Shown in pieces: positions 55,968-64,000 of a stretch of DNA of 64,000 bases. The stretch is from Pantoea sp. GD03673 (GTDB taxonomy: Bacteria; Pseudomonadota; Gammaproteobacteria; Enterobacterales; Enterobacteriaceae). Under the pieces are notes generated by a model. It was not told the origin of the DNA. It was given only the letters and a program-made list of their open reading frames with translations, and did not search any database. Positions within the stretch are counted from its first letter, which is position 1. Every line of letters begins with the position of its first letter. The translations under genes were made by a program, and so were the position numbers. The stretch is from contig NZ_JAOCKJ010000008.1 in the NCBI RefSeq assembly GCF_029844725.1, forward strand, positions 180,526-244,525. Direction: 5' to 3'.

Positions 55968-56375
55968 ATGAAAAAGCACGCTGCAATTCTGGCCGTCGTT
56001 ATGCTGGCTTCCGCCCCGGTTTTCGCTGCACAGCAGGGCGGATTTGTTGATCCCAGTGCGCCTGCCGCTCAGACGCAGACGGCGACCGGTCAGGGCGGTT
56101 TCCATGCCGATCACACCAGTGTGGTGACGGTGAAGCAGGCCGAAGAGATGAAAGATGACAGCTGGATCACCGTGCGCGGCAAGCTGGAGAAACAGATCGG
56201 CAACGAAGATTACCTGTTCCGCGATCAGACCGGCACCATGAAGGTCGAAATCGACCACAAGCACTGGAACGGTCAGACCATCACGCCCAAAGATAACGTT
56301 GAGCTGACGGGTGAACTGGACAAAGATTTCAACAGCATTGAGATGGACGTTAAGCAGGTTAAGAAACTGCCGTAA
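55968..56375 (+). CDS. ygiW: YgiW-like periplasmic OB-fold stress protein
   Basis: A 135-residue exported protein of the YgiW/YdeI (BOF) family. A signal peptide (MKKHAAILAVVMLASAPVFA) is followed by an OB-fold (WITVRGKLEKQIGNEDYLFRD onward). Relatives support tolerance of peroxide, cadmium and cationic peptides. A GGGG-type site precedes the ATG. Its position divergent from qseBC suggests joint control. Confidence 0.9.
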   Translation: MKKHAAILAVVMLASAPVFAAQQGGFVDPSAPAAQTQTATGQGGFHADHTSVVTVKQAEEMKDDSWITVRGKLEKQIGNEDYLFRDQTGTMKVEIDHKHWNGQTITPKDNVELTGELDKDFNSIEMDVKQVKKLP

Positions 56376-56387
56376 TGCCCTTCTTCG

Positions 56388-56411
56388 GGGCCGCCTGTGC
56401 GGCCCTTTTTT
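56388..56411 (+). terminator. Terminator of ygiW
   Basis: A 7-bp stem GGGCCGC/GCGGCCC with a 4-nt loop followed by six T, 13 bp after the ygiW stop codon. Confidence 0.92.
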
Positions 56412-56453
56412 CTGCCCGTCCCCTGCCGTAATCTAAATTTTCCCCCGCATAAG

Positions 56454-56544
56454 CGAAACGTTTCGATGGCGATCACAGATTTCTTCTTTGCCCGTTGAGT
56501 TGATGGCGGGTTTTCATACACTCCTGACAGCGAAACGTTTCGCT
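56454..56544 (+). promoter_or_regulatory. rbs promoter region with two RbsR operators
   Basis: The palindrome CGAAACGTTTCG occurs twice: at 56454-56465, and as the perfect 16-mer AGCGAAACGTTTCGCT at 56529-56544. The latter matches the E. coli RbsR operator and lies between the promoter and rbsD. Between them, TTGAGT (56495-56500) and TACACT (56517-56522) make a possible sigma70 promoter with a 16-bp spacer. A weak CRP half-site (TCACA) lies at 56473-56477. Confidence 0.8.
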
Positions 56545-56557
56545 GTGGAGTGAAAAG

Positions 56558-56977
56558 ATGAAAAAAGGTCGCCTGTTAAACGCTGAACTCTCTCATGTGA
56601 TTGCCCGCCTGGGACACACGGATACGCTGACGATTGCTGATGCAGGCTTGCCGATTCCGGCAGGACCGCAGCGCATCGACTTAGCGCTCACGCCGGGTAC
56701 GCCCGATTTTATGCAGGTGGTCAATGCTGTTGCACTGGAGATGCAGGTAGAGCGCGCCCTGATCGCGGAGGAGATTAAGCAGCATAATCCGCAACTTCAC
56801 AGCGCGCTTGTCGCCGTGCTCGAAGCCTTGCAACAGCACCAGGGAAATATCATCACCATCAGCTACACCAGTCATGAACAATTCAAACAACAAACGCAGC
56901 GTAGTCAGGCGGTCATTCGCAGCGGAGAGTGTTCTCCGTTTGCGAATGTCATCCTCAGCGCCGGTGTGACCTTCTGA
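56558..56977 (+). CDS. rbsD: D-ribose pyranase RbsD
   Basis: A 139-residue mutarotase converting beta-pyranose to furanose ribose for RbsK. The start [24 protein letters not shown] and the end [15 protein letters not shown] match E. coli, including the catalytic His20. First gene of the rbs operon. Confidence 0.97.
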   Translation: MKKGRLLNAELSHVIARLGHTDTLTIADAGLPIPAGPQRIDLALTPGTPDFMQVVNAVALEMQVERALIAEEIKQHNPQLHSALVAVLEALQQHQGNIITISYTSHEQFKQQTQRSQAVIRSGECSPFANVILSAGVTF

Positions 56978-56984
56978 GGCCGCT

Positions 56985-58493
56985 ATGCAACCTTTACTGC
57001 AACTCGACGGCATTGAAAAATCCTTTCCGGGTGTGAAAGCCCTTAAGGGAGCGTCGCTGAATGTCCGTGCCGGACGCGTGATGGCGCTGGTGGGCGAGAA
57101 TGGCGCAGGCAAGTCCACCATGATGAAAGTGCTGACCGGGATCTATCAGTATGATGCCGGTACGCTGCGCTGGCTCGGTAAAGAGACCCGTTTCAGTGGA
57201 CCGAAAGCGTCGCAGGAAGCGGGCATTGGCATCATCCATCAGGAACTGAACCTGATCCCTCAATTAACCGTGGCGGAGAATATCTTTCTCGGTCGCGAAT
57301 ATGTCGGCCGCTTTGGCCGTATCCAGTGGCCACGTATGTATGCCGAAGCCGATGCGCTGCTCAAGCGGCTCAATCTGCGCTTCAACAGCCACAAGCTGGT
57401 GGGCGATTTGTCGATTGGCGATCAGCAAATGGTCGAAATCGCCAAAGTGCTGAGCTTTGAGTCGCAGGTCATCATTATGGATGAACCGACCGATGCGCTG
57501 ACTGACACCGAGACGCTGTCGCTGTTCCGGGTAATCAACGAACTGAAAGCACAGGGCTGCGGCATCGTCTATATCTCGCATCGCATGAAAGAGATCTTTG
57601 AGATCTGCGATGACGTCACCGTGTTTCGCGACGGTCAGTTTATTGCTGAACATCCGGTCAGTGAACTGACGGAAGAGCGCCTGATCGAAATGATGGTCGG
57701 ACGCAAACTGGAAGATCAATATCCGCATCTTGACCAGGCACCCGGCGACGTGCGCCTGAAAGTGGAGAACGTCAGCGGACCCGGCGTGGAAAGCGTCAGC
57801 TTCAGCCTGCACAAAGGGGAAATTCTTGGCATTTCGGGCCTGATGGGCGCGGGTCGTACTGAACTGATGAAGATCCTTTATGGCGCACTGCCGCGTCATA
57901 AAGGCTCACTGTGGCTCAATGGCCGGGAAGTGGTGACGCGTTCGCCGCAGGATGGGCTGGCTAACGGCATCGTCTATATCTCTGAAGATCGTAAACGTGA
58001 TGGCCTGGTGCTGGGCATGTCAGTGAAAGAGAACATGTCGCTGACGGCACTGGGCTATTTCAGTCACGGCGGCGGCACGCTGAAGCATGCGGCAGAGCAG
58101 CTGGCGGTGGGCGATTTTATCCGGCTGTTCAACGTTAAAACGCCCTCTATGGAGCAGCCGATTGGCCTGCTTTCAGGAGGCAACCAGCAGAAAGTGGCGA
58201 TTGCCCGCGGTCTGATGACCCGCCCTAACGTGCTGATTCTGGACGAACCGACCCGCGGTGTGGATGTCGGGGCGAAAAAAGAGATCTATCAACTGATTAA
58301 CCAGTTTAAAGCCGAAGGGCTGAGCATCATCCTCGTCTCCTCGGAAATGCCGGAAGTGCTGGGCATGAGCGACCGGATTCTGGTGATGCATGAAGGCCGT
58401 ATCAGCGGCGAATTTACCCGAGCAGACGCCACTCAGGAGAGCCTGATGGCAGCCGCCGTAGGCAAGCAACACAGCGAGGATTTAGTGGTATGA
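56985..58493 (+). CDS. rbsA: Ribose ABC transporter ATPase RbsA
   Basis: A 502-residue ATPase with two fused ABC modules. The first has Walker [10 protein letters not shown] and Walker [11 protein letters not shown]; the second has a degenerate Walker A (GLMGAGRTE) but an intact signature [10 protein letters not shown] and Walker [12 protein letters not shown]. This asymmetry is normal for sugar importers. It overlaps rbsC by 4 bp. Confidence 0.97.
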   Translation: MQPLLQLDGIEKSFPGVKALKGASLNVRAGRVMALVGENGAGKSTMMKVLTGIYQYDAGTLRWLGKETRFSGPKASQEAGIGIIHQELNLIPQLTVAENIFLGREYVGRFGRIQWPRMYAEADALLKRLNLRFNSHKLVGDLSIGDQQMVEIAKVLSFESQVIIMDEPTDALTDTETLSLFRVINELKAQGCGIVYISHRMKEIFEICDDVTVFRDGQFIAEHPVSELTEERLIEMMVGRKLEDQYPHLDQAPGDVRLKVENVSGPGVESVSFSLHKGEILGISGLMGAGRTELMKILYGALPRHKGSLWLNGREVVTRSPQDGLANGIVYISEDRKRDGLVLGMSVKENMSLTALGYFSHGGGTLKHAAEQLAVGDFIRLFNVKTPSMEQPIGLLSGGNQQKVAIARGLMTRPNVLILDEPTRGVDVGAKKEIYQLINQFKAEGLSIILVSSEMPEVLGMSDRILVMHEGRISGEFTRADATQESLMAAAVGKQHSEDLVV

Positions 58494-59461
58494 CGACCCA
58501 AACTTTACCGGCCAGCCGTCGCTGGTTTAGCAAAAGCTGGCTACTGGAACAGAAGTCGCTGATTGCGCTGATGGTGCTGATCGCCGTGGTGGCCAGCCAG
58601 AGCCCGAACTTCTTTACCGTGGCGAACCTGTTCAACATTCTGCAGCAGACCTCGGTTAACGCCATTATGGCGGTGGGGATGACGCTGGTCATTCTGACCT
58701 CCGGTATCGACCTTTCTGTGGGTTCGCTGCTGGCCCTGACCGGCGCGGTCGGTGCATCGCTGGTGGGCATGGAAGTCAATGCCCTGGTCGCGGTGGCGGC
58801 CTCGCTGGCGCTGGGGGCGGCAATTGGTGCTCTGACCGGCACCATTGTGGCCCGCGGTAAAGTGCAGGCGTTTATCGCCACGCTGGTCATGATGCTGCTG
58901 CTGCGCGGTGTCACCATGGTCTATACCGACGGCAGCCCGATTAACACCGGCTTTACTGCCAACGCCGATCTGCTGGGCTGGTTTGGTATTGGTCGTCCGC
59001 TGGGTATCCCTGCACCGGTCTGGCTGATGGCGCTGGTCTTTATCGCTGCCTGGTACATGCTGCAGCACACCCGCCTGGGTCGCTATATCTATGCGTTTGG
59101 CGGTAACGAAGCGGCAACGCGCCTCTCGGGCATCAATGTGAATCGCGTCAAAATCATCGTCTATTCACTGAGTGGGATGCTGGCGGCGCTGGCGGGCACC
59201 ATTGAGGTGGCGCGTCTTTCTTCGGCACAGCCGACTGCGGGCACCGGCTATGAGCTGGATGCGATTGCTGCGGTCGTGTTAGGCGGAACCAGTCTGGCAG
59301 GGGGTAAGGGACGCATTTTCGGCACCCTGATTGGTGCGCTGATCCTCGGCTTCCTGAATAACGGCCTGAACCTGATGGGCGTCTCTTCGTACTACCAGAT
59401 GATCGTTAAAGCGGTAGTCATCCTGCTGGCGGTGCTGGTGGATAATAAAAGCAGTAAATAA
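58490..59461 (+). CDS. rbsC: Ribose ABC transporter permease RbsC
   Basis: A 323-residue permease with eight to ten hydrophobic segments and the conserved [16 protein letters not shown] and [15 protein letters not shown] regions. It forms the homodimeric channel with RbsA. Confidence 0.97.
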   Translation: MTTQTLPASRRWFSKSWLLEQKSLIALMVLIAVVASQSPNFFTVANLFNILQQTSVNAIMAVGMTLVILTSGIDLSVGSLLALTGAVGASLVGMEVNALVAVAASLALGAAIGALTGTIVARGKVQAFIATLVMMLLLRGVTMVYTDGSPINTGFTANADLLGWFGIGRPLGIPAPVWLMALVFIAAWYMLQHTRLGRYIYAFGGNEAATRLSGINVNRVKIIVYSLSGMLAALAGTIEVARLSSAQPTAGTGYELDAIAAVVLGGTSLAGGKGRIFGTLIGALILGFLNNGLNLMGVSSYYQMIVKAVVILLAVLVDNKSSK

Positions 59462-59486
59462 CTCTGACCTTACACAGGATAATAAG

Positions 59487-60362
59487 ATGAAAAAGTTAAC
59501 CGCACTGGCCATGATTCTTGGCGCAACCCTCAGTACCAGCGCTATGGCAAAAGAGACCATCGCGCTGGTGGTTTCAACCCTGAACAACCCGTTCTTTGTT
59601 TCTCTGAAAGAGGGGGCTCAGAAAGAAGCGGACAAACTGGGCTACAACCTGGTGGTGCTGGATTCACAGAACAACCCGGCCAAAGAGCTGGCAAACGTTC
59701 AGGATCTGACGGTTCGCGGCACAAAGCTGCTGCTGATCAACCCGACTGACTCCGATGCCGTGGGCAACGCAGTGAAAATGGCTAACCAGGCGAACATTCC
59801 TGTCATCACGCTGGATCGTGTGGCGGCGCAGGGGACCGTGGTCAGCCACGTCGCCTCCGATAACCGTTTCGGCGGTAAAATGGCCGGTGATTTCATCGCT
59901 AAAAAGGTCGGCGAAAATGCGAAAATTATTGAGCTGCAGGGCATTGCCGGTACCTCTGCTGCTCGTGAGCGTGGCGAAGGCTTCAAACAGGCCGCTGATG
60001 CGCATAAATTCCAGATCCTCGCCAGCCAGCCAGCTGACTTTGACCGTACTAAAGGTCTGAACGTCATGCAGAACCTGTTGCAGGCACATCCGGATGTTCA
60101 GGCCGTATTCGCTCAGAACGACGAAATGGCGCTGGGTGCGCTGCGTGCGCTGCAGACCGCTGGAAAAACCGGTGTGATCGTGGTTGGTTTTGACGGCACT
60201 GCTGATGGCGTTAAAGCCGTAGAAGGTGGCAAACTGTCCGCGACGGTGGCACAGATGCCAGACAAAATTGGCATGATCGGCGTGGATACCGCTGATAAAG
60301 TGCTGAAGGGTGAAAAAGTGAAGGCGATCAATCCGGTCGACCTGAAGCTGGTCACTCAATAA
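59487..60362 (+). CDS. rbsB: Periplasmic ribose-binding protein RbsB
   Basis: A 291-residue receptor with a signal peptide (cut after AMA, before KETIALVVS). It has the two-lobed sugar-binding fold with ribose contacts such as NNPFF, DRVAAQG and NDEMALGAL. It feeds RbsAC and can signal to chemoreceptor Trg in relatives. A stem-loop (60384-60404) separates it from rbsK. Confidence 0.97.
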   Translation: MKKLTALAMILGATLSTSAMAKETIALVVSTLNNPFFVSLKEGAQKEADKLGYNLVVLDSQNNPAKELANVQDLTVRGTKLLLINPTDSDAVGNAVKMANQANIPVITLDRVAAQGTVVSHVASDNRFGGKMAGDFIAKKVGENAKIIELQGIAGTSAARERGEGFKQAADAHKFQILASQPADFDRTKGLNVMQNLLQAHPDVQAVFAQNDEMALGALRALQTAGKTGVIVVGFDGTADGVKAVEGGKLSATVAQMPDKIGMIGVDTADKVLKGEKVKAINPVDLKLVTQ

Positions 60363-60383
60363 CTCAAAGAAAAGCAGGGCACC

Positions 60384-60404
60384 GCGCCACCCTCCCGGTG
60401 GCGC
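60384..60404 (+). other. Stem-loop between rbsB and rbsK
   Basis: An 8-bp GCGCCACC/GGTGGCGC stem with a 5-nt loop lies 21 bp after rbsB. It lacks a T run and probably protects the abundant rbsB message while allowing some read-through to rbsK. Confidence 0.6.
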
Positions 60405-60424
60405 ACTTATTCCGGACTCCCCTA

Positions 60425-61354
60425 ATGAGCAAAAACGCAAAACTGGCCGTTCTTGGCAGCATTAACGCTGACCACATTCTTAATCTGGCGCACTTCCCCC
60501 GTCCCGGTGAAACGGTGATCGGGCAGAATTATCAGATTGCGTTTGGCGGTAAAGGCGCGAATCAGGCGGTCGCAGCGGGTCGTGCGGGTGCCGATATCGC
60601 CTTTATCGGCTGTGTGGGTGCTGACGACATTGGCGAACGTATTCGTCAGCAGCTGGCGCAGGACAATATTGATACCTCGCCAGTGGAAGTGGTTGAGGGC
60701 GAGTCGACCGGTGTGGCGATGATTTTCGTCAACGAGGACGGTGAAAATAATATCGGCATCTACTCGGGTGCAAACGCGGCGTTAACACCCGATTGCGTGG
60801 TACGTCATCAACAGGTTATCGCCAGTGCCGATGCGCTCTTAATGCAGCTGGAATCACCGCTGGAGAGCGTGCTGGCCGCCGCGACACTGGCGCGACAGCA
60901 TCAGACGCGGGTTATCCTCAATCCGGCACCGGCCACCCCTCTTTCAGATGAGCTGCTGGCGCTCATCGACATTATTACCCCGAATGAAACGGAAGCGGAG
61001 AGCCTGACCGGTATTGCTGTTAACAACGATGACGATGCGGCCCGTGCAGCGGCGGCACTGCATGCGAAAGGCATTGGCACGGTACTGATTACGCTGGGTC
61101 GTCGCGGTGTCTGGCTGAGCGAGCAGGGAGACGGTCAGCGTATTGCGGGCTTTAGCGTTAAAGCTATTGATACCATTGCGGCGGGCGACACCTTTAACGG
61201 TGCTTTTATTACCGCGCGACTTGAGCAGAAGCCGATGTTTGACGCGGTGCGATTTGCCCATGCCGCTGCCGCGATTGCCGTTACCCGTTCGGGTGCTCAG
61301 CCCTCCGTGCCGTGGCGTGCGGAGATTGATGAATTTTTGCAGCAGCAGGGCTAA
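60425..61354 (+). CDS. rbsK: Ribokinase RbsK
   Basis: A 309-residue PfkB-family kinase producing ribose-5-phosphate. The sugar-binding [15 protein letters not shown] motif and the anion-hole/catalytic-base motif [13 protein letters not shown] are intact. The start at 60425 ([12 protein letters not shown]) is preferred to a longer frame without a ribosome site. Confidence 0.97.
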   Translation: MSKNAKLAVLGSINADHILNLAHFPRPGETVIGQNYQIAFGGKGANQAVAAGRAGADIAFIGCVGADDIGERIRQQLAQDNIDTSPVEVVEGESTGVAMIFVNEDGENNIGIYSGANAALTPDCVVRHQQVIASADALLMQLESPLESVLAAATLARQHQTRVILNPAPATPLSDELLALIDIITPNETEAESLTGIAVNNDDDAARAAAALHAKGIGTVLITLGRRGVWLSEQGDGQRIAGFSVKAIDTIAAGDTFNGAFITARLEQKPMFDAVRFAHAAAAIAVTRSGAQPSVPWRAEIDEFLQQQG

Positions 61355-61358
61355 GCGC

Positions 61359-62351
61359 TTGAGTACCATGAAAGATGTCGCTCGCCTGGCGGGCGTCTCT
61401 ACCTCCACTGTTTCGCACGTCATCAATAACAATCGCTTTGTCAGTGAAGGCGTGCGGGAAAAAGTTGAGCAGGCGATACGTCATCTGAACTACGCCCCTT
61501 CTGCTCTGGCGCGCAGTCTGAAAATCAATCAGACGCACACTATCGGTATGCTCCTGACGACCAGCAGTAACCCTTTTTATGCCGAAGTGGTGCGTGGCGT
61601 GGAAGAGAGCTGCTATCAGCGTGGCTACAGCCTGATTCTCTGTAACACGGCGGGAGATGAGGAGCGGATGAACCGCAGCCTGGAAACGCTGATGCAGAAG
61701 CGCGTCGATGGTTTGCTGATCATGTGTACGGAAAGCCATCTCCCCTCGGCAGACATCCTGAACCGTTATCCCTCTGTCCCTACCGTGATGATGGACTGGG
61801 CACCGTTTGAAGGCCGGGGTGACATCATTCAGGACAATGCGCTGCTGGGCGGTGAGCTGGCGACTCAGCATCTGATCGACAGCGGTTATACCCGCATCGC
61901 CTGTATTGCCGGTCCCCAGGATAAAACCCCGGCGCGTATGCGGCTGGAAGGTTATCGCAACGCCATGACAAAAAGTGGCCTGGAGATTTTGCCTGGCTAT
62001 ATCGTGAATGGTGACTTTGAATTTCAGGGTGGCTACAACGGGATGGTTGAGCTGCTGGCGCTGGAAACGCCGCCGGAAGCGGTCTTCACCAGTAACGATG
62101 CGATGGCGGTCGGGGTTTATCACGCACTCTATCAGGCTGGCATCCAGGTTCCGCAGCAGATGGCGGTCATGGGATATGACGACATTGAACTGGCGCGCTA
62201 TCTCACTCCGCCACTGAGTACTATTCACCAGCCCAAAGATGCACTGGGCGAACTGGCGATAGATACCTTGATTCATCGCCTCAGTGAACCCGACGCCAGC
62301 CAGCAAACGCTGGTGCTGACGCCGGAACTCGTGATGCGTGGCTCGGTTTAG
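61359..62351 (+). CDS. rbsR: Ribose operon repressor RbsR
   Basis: A 330-residue LacI-family repressor of the rbs operon, released by ribose. The helix-turn-helix ([20 protein letters not shown]) is followed by the ribose-sensing domain. A TTG at 61359 gives the same length as E. coli (MATMKDVA there, LSTMKDVA here), with AGGG about 8 nt upstream; the ATG at 61368 is the alternative. Its stop overlaps the convergent hsrA stop by 4 bp. Confidence 0.94.
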   Translation: MSTMKDVARLAGVSTSTVSHVINNNRFVSEGVREKVEQAIRHLNYAPSALARSLKINQTHTIGMLLTTSSNPFYAEVVRGVEESCYQRGYSLILCNTAGDEERMNRSLETLMQKRVDGLLIMCTESHLPSADILNRYPSVPTVMMDWAPFEGRGDIIQDNALLGGELATQHLIDSGYTRIACIAGPQDKTPARMRLEGYRNAMTKSGLEILPGYIVNGDFEFQGGYNGMVELLALETPPEAVFTSNDAMAVGVYHALYQAGIQVPQQMAVMGYDDIELARYLTPPLSTIHQPKDALGELAIDTLIHRLSEPDASQQTLVLTPELVMRGSV

Positions 62352-63748
62352 CGTTTTTTCTTCCTGTCGCGATTCGTGATCAGATTACGTCCATCGCCGT
62401 TTTTAAGCAGCAGAAAGGTCAGCGCCGACAGGACAGTGACCACACCCATGGTCAGAAACGTGGCGTGGAACTGTGAAATGGTGCTGGTTTCAAACTCCTG
62501 ATAGAAGCGCAGCACCGCAGCGCTGACCGCCACACCAAAGCTGATTGCTAACTGCTGCGTCACGGCCAGCACACTGTTCCCGCCACTGGCGTTATCATCA
62601 TCCAGATCGGCCAGCGTAATAGTGTTCATGGCAGTGAACTGCGTTGACATGGCCATGCCGAGAATAAACAGCGGAAGCAGGAGCACAACGATGCTTTCAG
62701 CGGGCGACTGCAGCGAGAAGCTGGCGATCAGGATGCCAATAATGGCGGTAATGCCGACCAGCAGGCGGCGGTAGCCCAGCCAGCGCAGCAGTTGTGTCAC
62801 TGTCGACTTCGCCAGTATCGACCCGATGGCAGTCGGTGCCATCATGCAGCCTGCGATAATCGCTGAATAACCAAAGCCAACCTGCAACATGAGCGGCATT
62901 AAGAAGGGGACACAGCCGGTACCGAGACGTGATGCAATGTTGCCGCCAATGCCGACCGAGAATGTCCGGGTTTTAAACATCGGCAGATTGATCAGCGGTG
63001 AAGGGTGATTTCTGGCATGCACTATATAGAGGACTAAAAGCACGATTCCACTGAGTAATACGCCACCCGCCAGCCAGGCGGAAACAATCCGCTCGCCGAA
63101 CAACTCAATCCCAATCGAGATCATTACCAGTCCAGCCCCGAACAAGACGAAGCCCGTAAAATCGAAGCGGCGTTTGGGTGTGGTGAAGTCCGGCATATAT
63201 TTGCGTGCGTAGATAATGCCGAGAATACCTATCGGGATATTAATCAGGAAGATCCAGTGCCACGTGGCGTAGGTGACCAGCACGCCGCCCAGCATCGGCC
63301 CCAGTATCGGGCCAACTAATCCTGGCATAGTGACGAAATTGAGCACCGGCAGCAGTTCACTTCGCGGATAGGCGCGTAACAGCGCCAGTCGTGCGACCGG
63401 CATCATCATTGCGCCACCTACGCCCTGTACAATGCGCGATATGACCAGCACTGAAAGCGTAGGTGACAGAGCACAAGCCAGCGAGCCGAGGGTGAACAGC
63501 GAAACCGCAATGATAAACACCTTACGTGTGCCGAAGCGATCGGCGAGCCAGCCGCTGACGGGAATCAGCATAGCAACGGTCAGGGTGTAACTAATGACGG
63601 CGGACTGCATGGCCAGGGGAGAACGGTCGAGGCTGGTGGCGATAGCGGGCAGGGCAGTATTCAGTATAGTGGCGTCGAGTGACTGCATGAAAAAGGCCAT
63701 AGCTGCTATCCATGGCAAACCAGCCATGCTGCGCGAGGATTTTATCAT
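62348..63748 (-). CDS. hsrA: MFS efflux protein HsrA
   Basis: A 466-residue DHA2-type (14-helix) MFS protein, homologous along its length to E. coli HsrA/YieO. Family motifs [13 protein letters not shown] and the antiporter helix [13 protein letters not shown] are present. A role in drug or homocysteine export has been suggested for relatives, but the substrate is uncertain. It lies between rbsR and an rRNA operon, as in E. coli. Confidence 0.93.
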   Translation of the reverse strand: MIKSSRSMAGLPWIAAMAFFMQSLDATILNTALPAIATSLDRSPLAMQSAVISYTLTVAMLIPVSGWLADRFGTRKVFIIAVSLFTLGSLACALSPTLSVLVISRIVQGVGGAMMMPVARLALLRAYPRSELLPVLNFVTMPGLVGPILGPMLGGVLVTYATWHWIFLINIPIGILGIIYARKYMPDFTTPKRRFDFTGFVLFGAGLVMISIGIELFGERIVSAWLAGGVLLSGIVLLVLYIVHARNHPSPLINLPMFKTRTFSVGIGGNIASRLGTGCVPFLMPLMLQVGFGYSAIIAGCMMAPTAIGSILAKSTVTQLLRWLGYRRLLVGITAIIGILIASFSLQSPAESIVVLLLPLFILGMAMSTQFTAMNTITLADLDDDNASGGNSVLAVTQQLAISFGVAVSAAVLRFYQEFETSTISQFHATFLTMGVVTVLSALTFLLLKNGDGRNLITNRDRKKKR

Positions 63749-63904
63749 TGAGTATCCTTCCTGGGGTTATCCTGCGAGAAGAAGCAAAAGAATAGCACCC
63801 GCAATCCGCAACGGCAGGTCTCTTTACAACGTTTGATCGCCGTTTTTGTGCGTTATTCGGCCATGAAACGTCTCTTTTTAAGCCGTTCGTTTAAAAAACC
63901 TGCG

Positions 63905-63967
63905 CTCAGTAAATTAATTTAAAGAAACACTTGTCAGCCCGAGGAAACTCCCTATAATGCGCCTCCA
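63905..63967 (+). promoter_or_regulatory. Ribosomal RNA operon P1 promoter
   Basis: TTGTCA (63931-63936) and TATAAT (63953-63958), 16 bp apart, are followed by the GC-rich discriminator GCGCCTCC and a likely start A at 63967. An AT-rich UP element precedes. The whole block resembles E. coli rrn P1, so a 16S gene starts beyond the window end. Confidence 0.93.
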
Positions 63968-64000
63968 TCGACACGGCACACCGGCAACGGGAAACGGGTT

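Overview
The window is chromosomal DNA of a gammaproteobacterium close to Escherichia coli, most likely an Erwiniaceae member (Pantoea or Erwinia). Gene order follows the E. coli origin region: phoU-pstBACS, glmS-glmU, atpCDGAHFEBI, rsmG-mnmG, oriC, mioC, asnC, viaA-ravA, kup, rbsDACBKR, hsrA, then an rrn P1 promoter. Many proteins are near identical to those of E. coli. Two deviations point away from Escherichia: an ovoA gene (ovothiol synthesis) lies next to asnC where E. coli carries asnA, and ygiW-qseBC sits between kup and rbs.

Region 1 (1-6389) holds an MFS transporter and the phosphate-uptake operon pstSCAB-phoU, with a double Pho box in front of pstS. Region 2 (6390-31029) is a complete Tn7-like transposon of 24,640 bp. 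It is inserted exactly 25 bp after the glmS stop codon and is bounded by inverted repeats and a 5-bp target duplication TGGGC. Its right end carries tnsABCDE with the known catalytic residues of TnsA and TnsB in place. Its left two thirds carry a GC-rich stress cargo recognisable as the transmissible locus of stress tolerance (locus of heat resistance): an HTH regulator, two Hsp20 proteins, the ClpK disaggregase, two YfdX proteins, HdeD, a ribosome-hibernation-like protein, a thioredoxin, a K+/H+ antiporter, a diguanylate cyclase, PsiE, an M48 protease and a Deg protease. Between the cargo and tnsE lie fragments of IS66- and IS21-type elements. Region 3 (31030-64000) is core genome: cell-wall amino sugars, ATP synthase, the replication origin, ovothiol, K+ uptake, a two-component system, and ribose uptake and catabolism.

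The cargo reads as a proteostasis and envelope-stress operon in one direction, with a candidate heat-shock (sigma32-type) promoter in front of the regulator. Its distal end is decaying. The Deg gene is split by a clean 919-bp IS5-family element, the M48 protease has a 1-nt frameshift, and the diguanylate cyclase has both an early nonsense codon and a frameshift in a G run. The proximal genes (regulator, Hsp20, ClpK, YfdX, HdeD, thioredoxin, antiporter) are intact.

The strongest points for follow-up are the precisely delimited Tn7-like carrier at attTn7, the uncharacterised 381-residue protein that seems to join a hibernation-factor domain to a sigma-region-4-like segment, the candidate sigma32 promoter over a 10-bp repeat, and a variant DnaA box R1 in oriC.
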